Shown here one piece after another: positions 1 through 11,520 of a stretch of DNA of 64,000 nt (positions within the stretch are counted from its first letter, which is position 1; each line of letters starts with the position of its first letter). The notes under the pieces are model-generated. The model had not been told where the DNA came from and searched no databases. It worked only from the letters and a program-made list of their open reading frames with translations. Source of the DNA: Gymnopilus junonius (Eukaryota; Basidiomycota; Agaricomycetes; Agaricales; Galerinaceae); assembly GCA_015501075.1 (NCBI GenBank), contig JADNYJ010000171.1, forward strand, positions 1 to 64,000, given 5' to 3'. A program made the position numbers and the translations under genes.

Positions 1-142
1 AGGAAATGAAGGGACGAATGGAAGAAGAGGGAGATGGAGGAGTTTGAAATGGGAACAAACAAATAAAGAAAGTCTTATCCCACAGCAACGCACTACGAAA
101 CCTTTCACCGTCACTGCCTCTTTGCCTTGGATCTCTCCCGCC

Positions 143-3100
143 ATGGATGTGCTTGATTCGAGAGAGGGTTCTGATTATATAGCCAACTTCGATCTTGTTC
201 CTCCATCCCCACCGCGATCCACCCACGACCTGCCTGACTATCTCTTCGACACCCCCAACCCGGACGGTACTCTCAACCCCCACAACCCCCACACACCCTC
301 CTACAACGGCTCCTACTACGGCTCGCCCTACTCCCAGCACTCCGAGCTCTCCTTCTCTGCCGACGACATCAGCTTTGACTTACTAAGCGAGATGGCCATG
401 GACAACAACACCTACGAGCCGAGCGAGTACGATGGTCCTTCCGCTCAAGGCGGTCTGAGCACCAACACCAACAACCCAACACACCCGAGCAACAGTCTGC
501 TCATGTTCACCCAGGACTCGGATTACATGTCCCCGCACTTCTCCCCCGATGCCATGGGCACCGGTCCCGGCTCCAGGCGCGGATCCCCTTTGACCATAGC
601 TCGCCATCGAGTAACGGCGATCCCAACGATATCAACAGCGCGCTCATGGGCGCAGGAGGCCCTTTCGCCAATGATGCGGGGAGGCACTCCCGAGCTTCCT
701 CCGTGGCGTCCAACCACCGCTCCCCGGTGCCCTCGCCCTCGCCCCAACCCCAACCTCAGACCCACGCCAACGCCAACGCGTTCCACCCCCAAGCATCTCC
801 CCGCCTGGACATGGCGCAGTCCTTCGGGAACATGTCCGTGCACACTCCCAACTGGGGCACGCAGGCTCTGCCCACGCACTCTCCGAACATGCGCACGCAC
901 TCCCCTTTACCGCCACAGAACAAAGCCATGTCGCCCCCGCGTCTGCTCATGCCCGATAGCGGGTTCGATGGGCCGTCTTCTGTTTTAGGGCTGGATATCC
1001 ACCAACACCAGCAGGATGGTCTGTTGACTGCCCTGCCTCAGATTAATGCGCCTGATGGGGGCGCTTCTGGTGCTGCTGCCGACGACGATATGAGCGGCGG
1101 CGGGCCTAGTTTCCATATTGTCCCTGCTACCCCCATCACTGGGGGTGTGGGTGACGGTCATCAGAACGGGCCCTTCCCGACAATGTCTACGATTACTCAA
1201 GGTGCGTTGTATTTCCCTGGGTAACAGTTGCGATGACTGATTCTGTTCTATCCTCTGCTTCCTTTCTCTCTCTTTGCTCACTCACTCACTTACTCATGCC
1301 CTTGTTTTCTTTTGACGTGTGTGTGTGTGTTCTACGTGGATCCCTTGTTATCATTCTTCATCGTCTTCGATGGGCGTTTATCATGATATCAACATTCCGA
1401 TCGGCCATCGGGCTCATCACAACACATTTATTATTAATTTATCCACCCATCCATCTTACCTTGCCTTGCCTCATCTAGGCGCTGAACTCGGCCCATCAGA
1501 TCTCAACGCCCAACAGCAGCAGCAAAACCAACTGGGCATTCGCTCTCAACCGCCCTCGCGACAGGCTTCTCCATATACGCCGCCGTCCCGACTTAGCCCT
1601 GCGCCTCCTAGTCTCACCCAAATCCAAAACCAAAATCAGTCCAATACTGGTGCAAATGGCGGATTGGACACGGGCTCGTCGACGAGCTCGACGGGGGGGT
1701 TCGTGTTCCCCGATCTTAATCAGATGCAACAGCAGCTAGGCCAGCAGCAGCAAGATGATCAGGTGCGGTCGAGGAGGAATTCGAATAGTGCTGCGAATCA
1801 GGATGCGTGGGCGAGCTTTGATTATCAGCAACAGCAGCAGATCGTGCAACAGCAACAACAGCAGGCACAGGCGCAACTGCAACAGCATCAGCAACAGCAT
1901 CAGCAGCAGAGGATGCAAGCGTTCAGCTTTGGCGGAGGCGCAGGCGCGTCGGGGAGCAATAATAATAATGGTAATGCCAATGCCAGTGGAAGCGGCGGCG
2001 GCGGCGGCAACAACAACTTCCTCTCGCCTGACCTTGGTGGTGGTGGTGGGATGCGTCGTTCCATCTCGGATTCACTGGGTGCGCCTGGACGAGGCCATCG
2101 TCTTTCGCGCTCGGAGGATATTAGGCTGCCACTACCCGGCGTAGGTGGGTTCGCCAATGGGAACCCCAATGCCACCATGGCTAATGGACCTGGTGGTGGT
2201 GGTGGGCTCGGGGTGGGGGTCGGACAGGGCGGGTACGCACCGCACCATGGTCAATCCACCTCGCTCTCGATTGGCGGGAGCCCCTATCCTGATTTTGGAG
2301 GTTCCCAGCAGCAGCAGCAGCAGCAAGCACAGTCGGGACAGTTCTTGCACCCGCTGTCGTTCCCTGCTTCGTCCTCGAATAATAATTCGCCGTTGCCGCC
2401 TATCCGCCGCTCTTTATCCCCGGGGCTGCCTGGGCTTTCAGGGGGGTACGGTGTCGGTGTAGGCCCTGGTGTAGGCGGAGGAATGGGCGGCCCGCCTGGA
2501 GGTGTGAATGTGGGACACTTCCGGCGGGCGTCCTCTGGGACGCGATCGGATAGAGGGGCGGAGGTGTGGGGGAGCCAAGGGGTGGGCATGCATGGCCACC
2601 TTGGTGTGGCGGCGCGCAGGGTCAGTCCTTACCCTTCCCCGAATGCGAGTCCTAGAGTGAGGTATGAGGAGTTGCAGGATGAGGGTGTTGGCGGGTTGCA
2701 GCAGGATGATGGCTTACTGGGTGTGGGGATGGGATTGGGGTTAGGGATGGGGTTGGGCGGGGGACTGTCGGGTCCTGGGCTATTGCTTGGTCCGGGGTCG
2801 ATAGGGGGTGGTGGAGGAGGAGGAGGAGGAGGGGCAGGACAGGCGATGGGGATGGGACATCCTGGTCTTGGCGAGATTGGCGAGCAGCCTGTGAGTGGTG
2901 GGTTCAGCGAGGAGATACCCATCACTGGACGGGGGACGTACGCGAACCATCCTTCGCTCGTTGGGAACGATGGGGCTTCCTCTCAGGGAGGGGGAAGGAG
3001 AAGGGCAGGGAGCGCGAATTCGGCCGAGGCGCTGCCGTTGCCTAATAACCCCATCGCGAAACAAAATGTCACGACAGGACGGACGGCCAACGCGTCCATC

Positions 3101-3654
3101 CGACGTCGAAAGCAAGACGCGAATTTCGCATGTACCGTGCCCGGATGCAACTCGACTTTCACACGGGGGTTCAACTTGAAGGGACATTTACGCTCGCACT
3201 ATGAGCAGAAGCCGTACAAGTGCCACTGGCCGGGGTGTGGCAAGGGGTTTGCGAGGCAGCATGATTGTAAAAGGCACGAACAGCTGCATAGTAATTTCCG
3301 GCCGTTTGAGTGCGAGGGGTGTAAGAAGCAGTTTGCGAGGATGGATGCGCTGAATAGGCATTTGAGGAGTGAGGCGGGCGGGGAGTGTTTGAGGATCGTG
3401 GCGGAGAGAGGGGGCAGTGTGGGTCAGAATGCGGGGGGTTCTGGGGGGTGGAGGGGGGACAGGGGCAGGGGCAGGATGTGGGGATGGGGATGGGAATGGG
3501 CGGGATGGGGATGGAGGATGAGGAGGGCGATGAGGGTGATGATTCCGAGTATAGAGAGCCGCCACAGCAGACGACGCGGAGTGGACGGCAGGTTGCGCGC
3601 AGGAGGATGACGGGGCAGATGGATGAGGATGTGTGGGCTGGCGTGGCGCTATAG
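143..3654 (+). CDS. CRZ1: CRZ1-like C2H2 zinc-finger transcription factor
   Basis: Likely orthologue of the calcineurin-responsive factor CRZ1, which is dephosphorylated in response to calcium and activates stress and cell-wall genes in the nucleus. Start chosen at the ATG of MDVLDSREG in a good context (cgccATGG); the upstream in-frame ATG at 44 looks like 5' UTR. Exon 1 runs to 1201, a 277-base intron (GTGCGT...CTAG) covers 1202-1478, and exon 2 follows. The N-terminal two thirds is low complexity, rich in S/P, Q and G, as usual for the family. Near 3.13-3.40 kb lie zinc fingers of the form C-x4-C-x12-H-x3-H (CTVPGC..HLRSH, CHWPGC..HEQLH), then a third, C-x2-C finger ending in the HLRSEAGGEC block typical of fungal CRZ1. 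Two one-base losses break the frame, in the CCCC/TTT run at 585-591 and in the G run near 3443-3448. Frame restoration after each gives sensible protein to the stop at 3652. Family call firm; exact sequence needs correction. Confidence 0.85.
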
Positions 3655-4516
3655 CATCGTCGTCGTTTGGGTTTAACCTACCTGCTTTCTTTCCGTCGTC
3701 ATCGTCATCGCTGTCAACCCCATCACTTGCCGTACCCTCAACTTTGCCTATCCGTCTCTCTACTGCACTGGCCGGTCCTAACGCTATCCTCCTATCTCAT
3801 CCGCATATATGCATACGTTCTACGCCTTCAACGCTCATCGTCCACGCCCATGGTTATTGCCACCTAAACGCCAAACGCAAAAAGCTATGATCGATCAATG
3901 ACCCCTGCTCTAGATATTTCCAACCACGATGCCCAGTGCTCATTGCTCATTGCTCTCTCGCTCGCCTGAAGAAGGAACGATGTTTGCGATACCCTTCCTC
4001 TTACTCTTATTGCCTTGGTTTTACCTTTCCCCCTCTTATATATTTCTGTTTGCTGGTTATCTCCTCGAGCATCTACGTAGTTTCTTTTCTCTTTTCTTCC
4101 TTTTTCCTTTCTCTTGCTTATCTATATGACTGTTTACGTGTTTTTGACGATTTCACTTCTTTCATTCAAATACTCCCTTTTTTTTTCTTTTTTCTTATTT
4201 CTGTCATCGAGATTTCATGTTCTCTCTGTGTCGTTGTTTGAAGACTTTGAATAATAATATTGGATTTGGAATTTATATACAAGATAGCTGAAGCGTTGAG
4301 GCTTGATTCGTGAGGTTCGAGAGCCTGAAGCCTCTTGACTTGTTCTTAAGCTTCGACTTGAAGCGCTGATCACCTCTGATCACTGGGTTTGGAAGGGATT
4401 TATGATTTATCTGTATGTGCAGTCAGTCCAATGAGATAAATTTAGAACAATGGACCTTGGAAGTGTGGGCAGCAATCACGCGCTCATCCATACATCTTCC
4501 TTTATTATCGAATAAT
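3655..4516. other. Intergenic: CRZ1 3' region and upstream of next gene
   Basis: No convincing gene. The first 500 bases are pyrimidine-rich (long C/T and T stretches near 4080-4200), fitting a 3' UTR and downstream region of CRZ1. The remainder would hold the promoter of the DUF7918-like exon at 4517. Short open frames here have no recognisable domain. Confidence 0.5.
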
Positions 4517-7513
4517 ATGTTGTCCATGAATGGATTCGAAGCGACGGTGTTAGTCGATTTGGCACAGGACTTGCCAGATCCCCAACCCCCTCCGGCGTCG
4601 GTATCGGGTTTGTCAGATTCGGTGGAATCTACTGGCACTGACACTGGAACCACTGGCACTGGCGCTGGTACCACTAGCATTGGGACTGGCATCACCGCCA
4701 CCGAGCGCCAGCGCCAGGAGGTACTGTGGAGCTTGCACTCCGGTTGGGCACGGAATTAGTCATTTTCATGCTCACAACGGATGCATGAAGATCCAGGAAT
4801 TAAATGGTCGCTAGACGACCACAGGCAAGTTATTCCACTCAATTCATTTTATTTTTAGAAATCTAGTGCATCAACTAACAGGCGCTCGTCGATCTCTCGT
4901 TGTCGAGCTCCCTACTTAAAAAAAAAGACTCTCTGAGTCATTTCTATCTCTTCATCTTTATCCCTTCGAAATTTTTAAAAGAAAATTTATTAGCTAGTTA
5001 GGTATAAAAACCTGTAGTAGCTAGTCTTTTCTTTAGCTCGTATTCAGAGGATTTAGCTCACCCTCACATTTACATTCTGCCCCGAGTTTGGCAGCAAGCA
5101 GAGTCGCAAGTTCAGACTCAAATTTATTATTCAAATTCTCTATCTACCTACGGAATTGTTTGGGTAGCGACTGACGGAGTCACCGCCTTACTCTGCCCTT
5201 CGGATTTCCCCTCGTCTTATACCGTTCCCACACAGAACGGGTTATTTACAATGTGGGCTCCAGTTGTAAATAACCCGTTCTGTGTGGGAACGGTATAAGA
5301 CGAGGGGAAATCCGAAGGGCAGAGTAAGGCGGTGACTCCGTCAGTCGCTACCCAAACAATTCCGTAGGTAGATAGAGAATTTGAATAATAAATTTGAGTC
5401 TGAACTTGCGACTCTGCTTGCTGCCAAACTCGGGCAGAATGTAAATGTGAGGGTGAGCTAAATCCTCTGAATACGAGCTAAAGAAAAGACTAGCTACTAC
5501 AGGTTTTTATACCTAACTAGCTAATAAATTTTCTTTTAAAAATTTCGAAGGGATAAAGATGAAGAGATAGAAATGACTCAGAGAGTCTTTTTTTTTAAGT
5601 AGGGAGCTCGACAACGAGAGATCGACGAGCGCCTGTTAGTTGATGCACTAGATTTCTAAAAATAAAATGAATTGAGTGGAATAACTTGCCTGTGGTCATC
5701 TAGCGACCATTTAATTCCTGGATCTTCATGCATCCGTTGTGAGCATGAAAATGACTAATTCCATGCCCAACTGGAGTGCAAGCTCCACAGTACCCCATTA
5801 CGCTATTGTGCTTCACCCACTCCAAGTTGAAGGTGCTTACGAAGTCGTCTGTTGGCATCCCATGCGTGGCGGGACAGGTCAATAATAAATTGTGTTATAA
5901 TATTTATAATACTCTACTCTACTCTACCAACTCCCAAACTAACTCGCCGGTGTGACTGTATCCATGATTCATGATTCATCAATATTTGAATATCCATTAA
6001 TTACATTAATTATAGGCTTTTATCGTTGAGTGGAAATGCGATAAGAACCTGCAGCTTGAGACGCAGGGCGTGGTGTATAGTATAGGGATGGGGTGGAGAT
6101 GGGCCGGGATGGTATTCCTAGATAGGCGGGTAGGGAGTTGAAGCGGAGTTGGTATGGGGTGAGATTTGAGGAGTATTGGGTTGGTAAAGCGGCTGTTGTG
6201 GGCAGAGGAGGAGGAGGAGGGGGTGGAAGTGGTGTGGGTGGTGCGGGTGGTGCTGGTGCTGGTGCTAATGGTGCTGGTGCTGAAGGCGTGAACGAGGGTA
6301 AGGGCAGTGTGGTGATTTTAATAGAGGGAGAGGGCAAAGGCGAGTGGAGGGAGATGCTGTTTTCGGACATGCCAGACTTGAGCGGGTTAGATGCAGGTGG
6401 GTATTATTGTTTTCAATATTTTTTCTGAGCATAGTCATTATTAATACTGACACCCATCCTTTTCAAAGCGAGTGTTGAGAAGGCCTTGGAGGATCGTGAA
6501 ATCCAAATCGTCATTAAGAAAATGGGTGTGTACCCTCCTCCTCATTTTATCTATAACTCACACCCTCTTTTCTAGTTCGAAACACAGAACAAGGGTCAGT
6601 CCTACCTTGGTTTCATTTTCCAATCCCTACTCTTTTTTTCGTGTTCTGATGTAAAATTCAAGGCCTAATTGGGGCACCTTGTTGAGAGAGTAAGTCGTGG
6701 TGGTGTTCGTGTTCAAGTATAGGCCTGTGGGTATGTTTTCCGGTATCCAGGATTTAACCATAGGAGTGGCTAATTCGAACATAAGCCGTAGATTATCTTG
6801 TGTCTGAAGGAATTATCCAGCCCGATGCGCTGCTGATTGATCAGCCTCAGGTGGGTGCCTCGGACCCTTCAGGCCTTTCTGAATTCCAGTTGAACATCGG
6901 ACTGGCTCAGGCTCAGGCTCCTGCTCCTGCTGCGGTGGAAGTTAGAGTCAAAGAGAAAAAGCTGTAAGATAAATACCTTGTTTCTGGATCTGCAAATGAC
7001 GAACGCATCCTGTGGATCTATTCGCGGCATAGGAGGGTAGAACCGGTTGGTCAGAGGAAGAAGAGGAAGAGAATGAGATTGACGACAAGGTCAATGGTGA
7101 GAGTTGCTAGGGAGGAGAGGGAGGCGGCGGGCACTGTTGGTGCTTGTGGTGCTGGTGGGGGAGGGAGGAGGGAGGAGGGGTTGTTCTGGGTTTAAAGGGG
7201 CGCGGAGGTGGAGTGAAGAAGAAGGGAGATGCGAGGAAGGAGAAGGAGAAGGAGAAGGACGGGGGCGTGAGGGAGGGAGATAGGGCCGTGGCTAGTACTG
7301 TTGTTGGCTCCAGTACCAGTGATACTCCCGGAGTTGAAGGTGCTAATCCAGGTAAGATATTTTTTTGCTACGAACGTTGTTTTCTTTGGGCTTAAGGGTA
7401 CGTTATTCCTTCAAGCCTCTGAGAAATTGGAGAAGAGGAGGAATAAAAGACGTTATAGACAAGCGAGGGGAATGCGTGCTTTTGATGATGACAATGATGA
7501 TGAGGATTCTTGA
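4517..7513 (+). pseudogene. DUF7918-like gene split by a palindromic insertion
   Basis: Two separated coding stretches look like the ends of one diverged DUF7918 family gene. The first (4517-4719) begins MLSMNGFEATVLVDLAQDLP, resembling the family's opening strand (hydrophobic-aromatic, then VDG and LPEY), followed by a T/G/S-rich tract. The second (about 6138-7513) has a G-rich linker, then short exons. Near 6.70 kb these reach the signature FVFKYRPV (family FKYRPL) just before an intron, then GIIQPD (family NGIAP), an A/Q/P-rich tail, and at the end a basic segment plus an acidic terminus, DDDNDDEDS. Between them sits the 1.07-kb inverted repeat at 4720-5794. No complete continuous reading frame could be assembled, so the gene is probably broken. 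The link between halves is inference from family resemblance; the second half could be a separate remnant. Confidence 0.35.
4720..5794. repeat. Near-perfect 1.07-kb palindrome (inverted repeat, 12-base loop)
   Basis: Arms of about 532 bases (4720-5251 and 5264-5794) are reverse complements around the loop TGTGGGCTCCAG (5252-5263). By eye they differ at one homopolymer (CCCC in the left arm near 5082, GGG in the right) and three substitutions near the outer end. All three are CpG in the left arm (4741, 4751, 4816) and TpG/CpA in the right. The outermost 100 bases of each arm encode the end of an unidentified frame (YCGACTPVGHGIS..KIQELNGR, stop). In the right copy that frame continues outward on the minus strand to 5882, so the right side looks like the parental locus and the left arm a truncated copy. 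No transposase or terminal motifs were seen. Each arm could form a very long hairpin. Confidence 0.9.
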
Positions 7514-7878
7514 ATGATACTACGTGCACTGTGTAGGTCCAAGTTGAAGGGTTGGAAAGAGGTACTTTGTTTTGTAGGGATGGGTTTCTTGATATACTTA
7601 TGTGCAATACTATTCGATTTGTTGTATGTGGATTTTATATACGAAGTAAAAACTCTTGTAAAGAATTTTTCATGTCATGCAGAAACTTCCTTTTCGTCTT
7701 TCGTTCAGGCAAGCAAGCCTCAAGGTCGACGACATTCTGGGTTATTTTTAGCAATGTTTTACGCGACGCGACGTGTGACTAATCATTGAATAAGTGGAGT
7801 AATGCCATGTGATGTGACTTGCGCGTCGCTGAAGCTTGCCGAAGGCATACTGCGTTAACTTCGTTTTGCACTCCATCC

Positions 7879-8991
7879 ATGCCGGCGATTGGGGAACCTC
7901 TCTTCTTGGATTCGAGTTGAGGGGAAGGCCCTCCTGGAATACCGCATCGAATATTTACCTGATGGCCAAGAAGTCCACTTGTTGGATATCTTCGGAAGCT
8001 GGAAAAGTGAGTTTCGAACTTGTCCTATTCTAATGCACTTGAATCTTGATACGCAAGTGGCAGCAAGTCTCCTTTTTGTCTTTCCCTGACTTTGGCCTTG
8101 AAACCGTAGAAGTTTTATATCTACTACAAGGATTCTGCGAGAGAGTTGACTACAGGAAGCAAAGTTTATGTTGATGGCCAACTGTGCGGCAGTCAGATGT
8201 TGTACTCGAGTTCTGCTAGGCCGTTGCAAGCGAGGCCGTTGAAAGCGGAGCCGTCGGCGTTAATGCTCAAAGGCGCTATGGGCTCTGATAATGTTCGCCG
8301 AATTTCCGACTGTCAGCTCGTAGGTGAGCCATTATTTGATTTATATTGTCGTCCGAAATCATATACTATATTGCTGTAGATGACGACAGTGTGGTGGATT
8401 ATTCGTCTTCGATAGGGCAGATTAAAGTTTGCATTGATGAGATTCAAGTATGCGAATATACGTCCGAGCCACAGGATTTCTCGCTTTCTCCGCTTGTGGT
8501 GCATGAGCGTGCAAAGAAGGGAATCGTGCACGATGTGAAGTAGGTCTTTAAAAGTGTTCTTTTATTTATTCCCAGACTTATGTCAGGTAGTATTTCATAT
8601 CAAGATTGGGCCATGGAGTAATCAAGGTGAAGAAAATGCGAAATACGATTTCATTGAGAAGGCTCGCCGTATTTATATTTAATTATCGGCCATTGGGTGT
8701 GTGCCATAATGTTCTTCCTTTCTTAAGCTGACGTTTTCTTGGGGTAGAATACCTTATGGCGGAAGGAATTGTCTCGTCCCCAAAATCAACGAAGAAGGAT
8801 CGTCAGGTTCCGCCAGAAGTTATAGATCTGATCTTGAACGAGGACGTCAGCGATATAAAGGTTTGCTTGGCACACTCTGCTTTGTTTATTACAGTCATGC
8901 TGATTACTGCTCCTTTTAGCCACATGGAAGCGTCAAGAAAGAATGCAAACGAGAGCGAATGGATGGTATTGTTACTGATCTCACTGCCTAA
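7879..8991 (+). CDS. DUF7918-family protein, copy A (first exon disrupted)
   Basis: Member of a basidiomycete-specific family of unknown function. Exons 7879-8006, 8110-8323, 8380-8539, 8605-8696, 8748-8860 and 8920-8991 join with standard introns. Family landmarks in order: SSWIRVEG..LLEY and CWISSEAGK (exon 1), FYIYYKDSARELTTG..VDGQLCG (exon 2), GQIKVCIDEIQV and VHERAKKGIVH (exon 3), FIFNYRPL (exon 4), AEGIVSS then VIDLILNEDVSD (exon 5), and VTDLTA at the end. The two hydrophobic-D-L segments resemble SUMO-interacting motifs. Exon 1 changes frame twice: between the ATG and SSWI, and between GQEV and CWIS where one C seems extra in GTCCAC. Exons 2-6 are intact. Either exon 1 carries sequence errors or this copy has recently lost its start. 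Exon structure matches copy B intron for intron. Confidence 0.65.
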
Positions 8992-9712
8992 TTCAGCAGT
9001 GACACGAGACGTGGTGAAGGCCGAATGCTACTCTATCCGTCAAGGACTCGACTTTGTGGAGAGCTCGCCAGAGCTGTAGCCGGAATTATCTAATGCGCTC
9101 TATAGTGGAACTCGACCACCTATTCTACTGGCATCAGATAGTCTGCGGATCTCCAACTTACACCTTACATGCTGGGCAACTTGCTGCCCGTTGCGACTCT
9201 TGCTTTCTATGGTGTAATATCAGTATCGCTCTCTAAACTCACTCCGACCATTCTCTTCGAATGCTGTCTGTCTTGTTAACTTCATCAAGGAACATTTTAG
9301 TATCATCATTGATATCGTTTGTAGATTCTATTCATCTTCTCTGTATCCCTTCTCAGGTGAGGTACCCAGCCATTAGGATTTTGTCACCTCAATCCCTATC
9401 TAAAAACCGATATCGTTATAAGCTTCGATGTCAACAAGCTGCATTGTGGACGCGTGATTCCGCAAGTCGTTTTCAAGACATTATATTATATATAGGCCTA
9501 TGTAGGCGCTGTGCTGGGTTCGGTTCTCGCCCCCAAGCGCCTCAAAGCTCCGGCTGTAATAAGGTTATAAAGCGTCCTACGGAGTCGGACTTCCTCCATC
9601 ATCACGACCCTGCGCATCTTAGTATCGCCGGTTCTTTGTGACGTGTTGAAATATGACGTGCCAACCTTGTTTGCTACTCAACCTCCAACTTCTCGGTGGC
9701 TTCCTTTTCCTC
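8992..9712. other. Intergenic between two DUF7918 copies
   Basis: No supported gene. Short open frames (for example 9261-9641) have no recognisable motif and no splice pattern like the flanking family members. It presumably holds the 3' end of copy A and the promoter of copy B. Confidence 0.5.
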
Positions 9713-10780
9713 ATGCATTTTAACACCTTTTCTTGCTGGATTCAAGTTGACGGGACCCCTCTACCTGAATATCAAGTTCAAGACAGCCCCGACGGCGCAG
9801 GCGTCAGGTGTTGGATACCATCCGAAGTCGGAAAAGTGAGTTTTCGGTTCATAGATGACGGTCATGTCCTTTAAGTTTATGTCAAAGTAATAGGCCTTCC
9901 AAATCTGCTGTTCAGACTCTGAGCGTGCTCTAACGACAGGGTCTGTAGCTATTGTTGATGGTCAGAAATGTGGGGGCAACATACTATATTCGAAATCCGA
10001 CAGGCCAAGGAGCAAGTACTCCTTCACGACCCAAAAAGGCGCAGTGATCTCCGAGACGTCATACAGGCCGTTCGTATTTTCCAACTGCCAGCTCGTAGGT
10101 GAGTATTGCTGGATATTGTTTTATGCTTGCTTGTCGACTGTTGGTATTAGACGACGACAACCTTCTGGATCGCCCTTCTGAGATTGGGCAGATCAAGGTC
10201 GTCATTCATGAGATTCGCATCCATGGACGCGAACCTCCACGAAATATTGCGCTTGCGCCTCTGCAGATGCACGAACGTGCCAAGAAGGGCATCGTTCACG
10301 GCATTCGGTAAGTCTCTACTACGCGATGAGCATCTCTACATGCATTGCTCATATATATCATTCTAAGATTAGGCAACACAGTCGTCGAAAAGCAGAATCC
10401 GACGAAAAAGTCGAGTTCCTTGCGGAAAATCGCAACATTCACTTTTAATTATCGACCCATGGGTTGGTCCTCTGTTCTTTTTTTTAGATGAGCTATAAAC
10501 ATTACTTGCAATCAAGGCGTTCTCGTGGCTGAAGGTATTGCTCCTCGTTCCGAAGACGTGCGCGTGACTACGAAGGTCATGCCTATGCCTTCTTCAAACG
10601 TGGTCGACTTGACCCTGAATGACGATTCTGACAAAGAGGCTTCGTGTAGTCAAAAGGTAAGCCTTACTATCACGTTTAATACGGGTGTATTGTCTCTGAG
10701 CAACGATACAGGGTCGGATTGACATGGAATTAGTTAAACAGGAAAGACCCGACGATGTAGTTATCGACTTGACAGTTTAA
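9713..10780 (+). CDS. DUF7918-family protein, copy B (intact)
   Basis: The best preserved family member. Exons 9713-9835, 9894-10098, 10151-10307, 10368-10462, 10517-10656 and 10712-10780; all joins keep frame. Start is the ATG of MHFNTFSCWIQVDG, which aligns with the family start; an in-frame ATG at 9653 would only add a hydrophobic leader. Landmarks: CWIQVDGTPLPEYQ, CWIPSEVGK, SERALTTGS..VDGQKCGG, RPFVFSNCQLV, GQIKVVIHEIRI, MHERAKKGIVH, FTFNYRPM, AEGIAPRS. The C-terminus carries VVDLTLNDDSDKE and ends VVIDLTV, both of the hydrophobic-hydrophobic-D-L-T plus acidic form of a SUMO-interacting motif. No signal peptide or membrane segment, so a soluble, probably nuclear or cytosolic protein is inferred. 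Biochemical function unknown. Confidence 0.85.
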
Positions 10781-11403
10781 TTCCTCGACTGAGTCTCATC
10801 TGTGCATATGTAAGTCCAGGATCTTTTGGACCTTGGCGCAAACCTTGACTTGACTTCTGATGCCCAACTTTAGGATACATACATAACTTTAATTTCCGTA
10901 ACGTTCGCATGCCTCAAATCCTGTTGATAAATATCATGGTTGCTTTTTGGATGCGAAAGCCTGTCTGCGGCCGCACCTTAATTTTTTAAGCGGTCATTCG
11001 ACGCCCACGAGACTTTGTCTGGTTTTCTTTTCTTTTTTTTTGTCCGAGTCAGGGTCGGAGCAAAAAAAAGGAATACTGATTACGATGTTTAGGCGATGTG
11101 GGTCCTGGAAGAAAAGACTCGAAAACCCTTGATCCTGATCCTTGGCATAAATGCTTGTTTTTATCGTGTTTCACATGTTTATCACAGGTGGGTTCCAAGT
11201 CTGTGGGGTGCATGCACTATTGATTCCTTTACCAGGAGATGCACCACATGTACTTATAATTTTACAAGGGCCTCGCCTTTTATATTTGGCCGCCTTTGTT
11301 TTGCATCAAATTGCAGCCTTCTGCAGTCTGCCTCCAAGGCAACAATGTCGACTACTCATTTTGGTAATGTTGGCGCGCACACAAAACAATGGATCGTAGA
11401 GCG
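10781..11403. other. Intergenic, upstream of the divergent DUF7918-like gene
   Basis: No gene supported. It contains a T-rich tract near 11,020-11,045 and an A run near 11,063. The last part is the promoter region of the gene at 11,521. Confidence 0.5.
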
Positions 11404-11411
11404 TATAAATA
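11404..11411 (+). promoter_or_regulatory. Probable TATA box
   Basis: TATAAATA lies 110 bases before the ATG at 11,521 in otherwise non-coding sequence, a plausible core promoter element for the following gene. Confidence 0.5.
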
Positions 11412-11520
11412 GGACACTCAACAGCAACAGCACCTCTCTATCACTCTTCTGTTCTATTCCTTTCGTCAAACCAAGGTATCAGTAGTGAATATCTACGGAC
11501 CACGCACAATCGGGCTCATC

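Noticed and set aside
2629..2925. Proline-rich minus-strand frames across the CRZ1 gene
   Set aside because: They are the antisense of the glycine-rich CRZ1 coding sequence and have no independent support.
6020..6370. Proline-rich minus-strand frame
   Set aside because: It is the antisense of a G-rich linker in the DUF7918-like remnant; low complexity only.
9836..9893. Missing second exon start in DUF7918 copy B
   Set aside because: The acceptor at 9,893, not the later CAG at about 9,915, restores the exon in phase with the family pattern.
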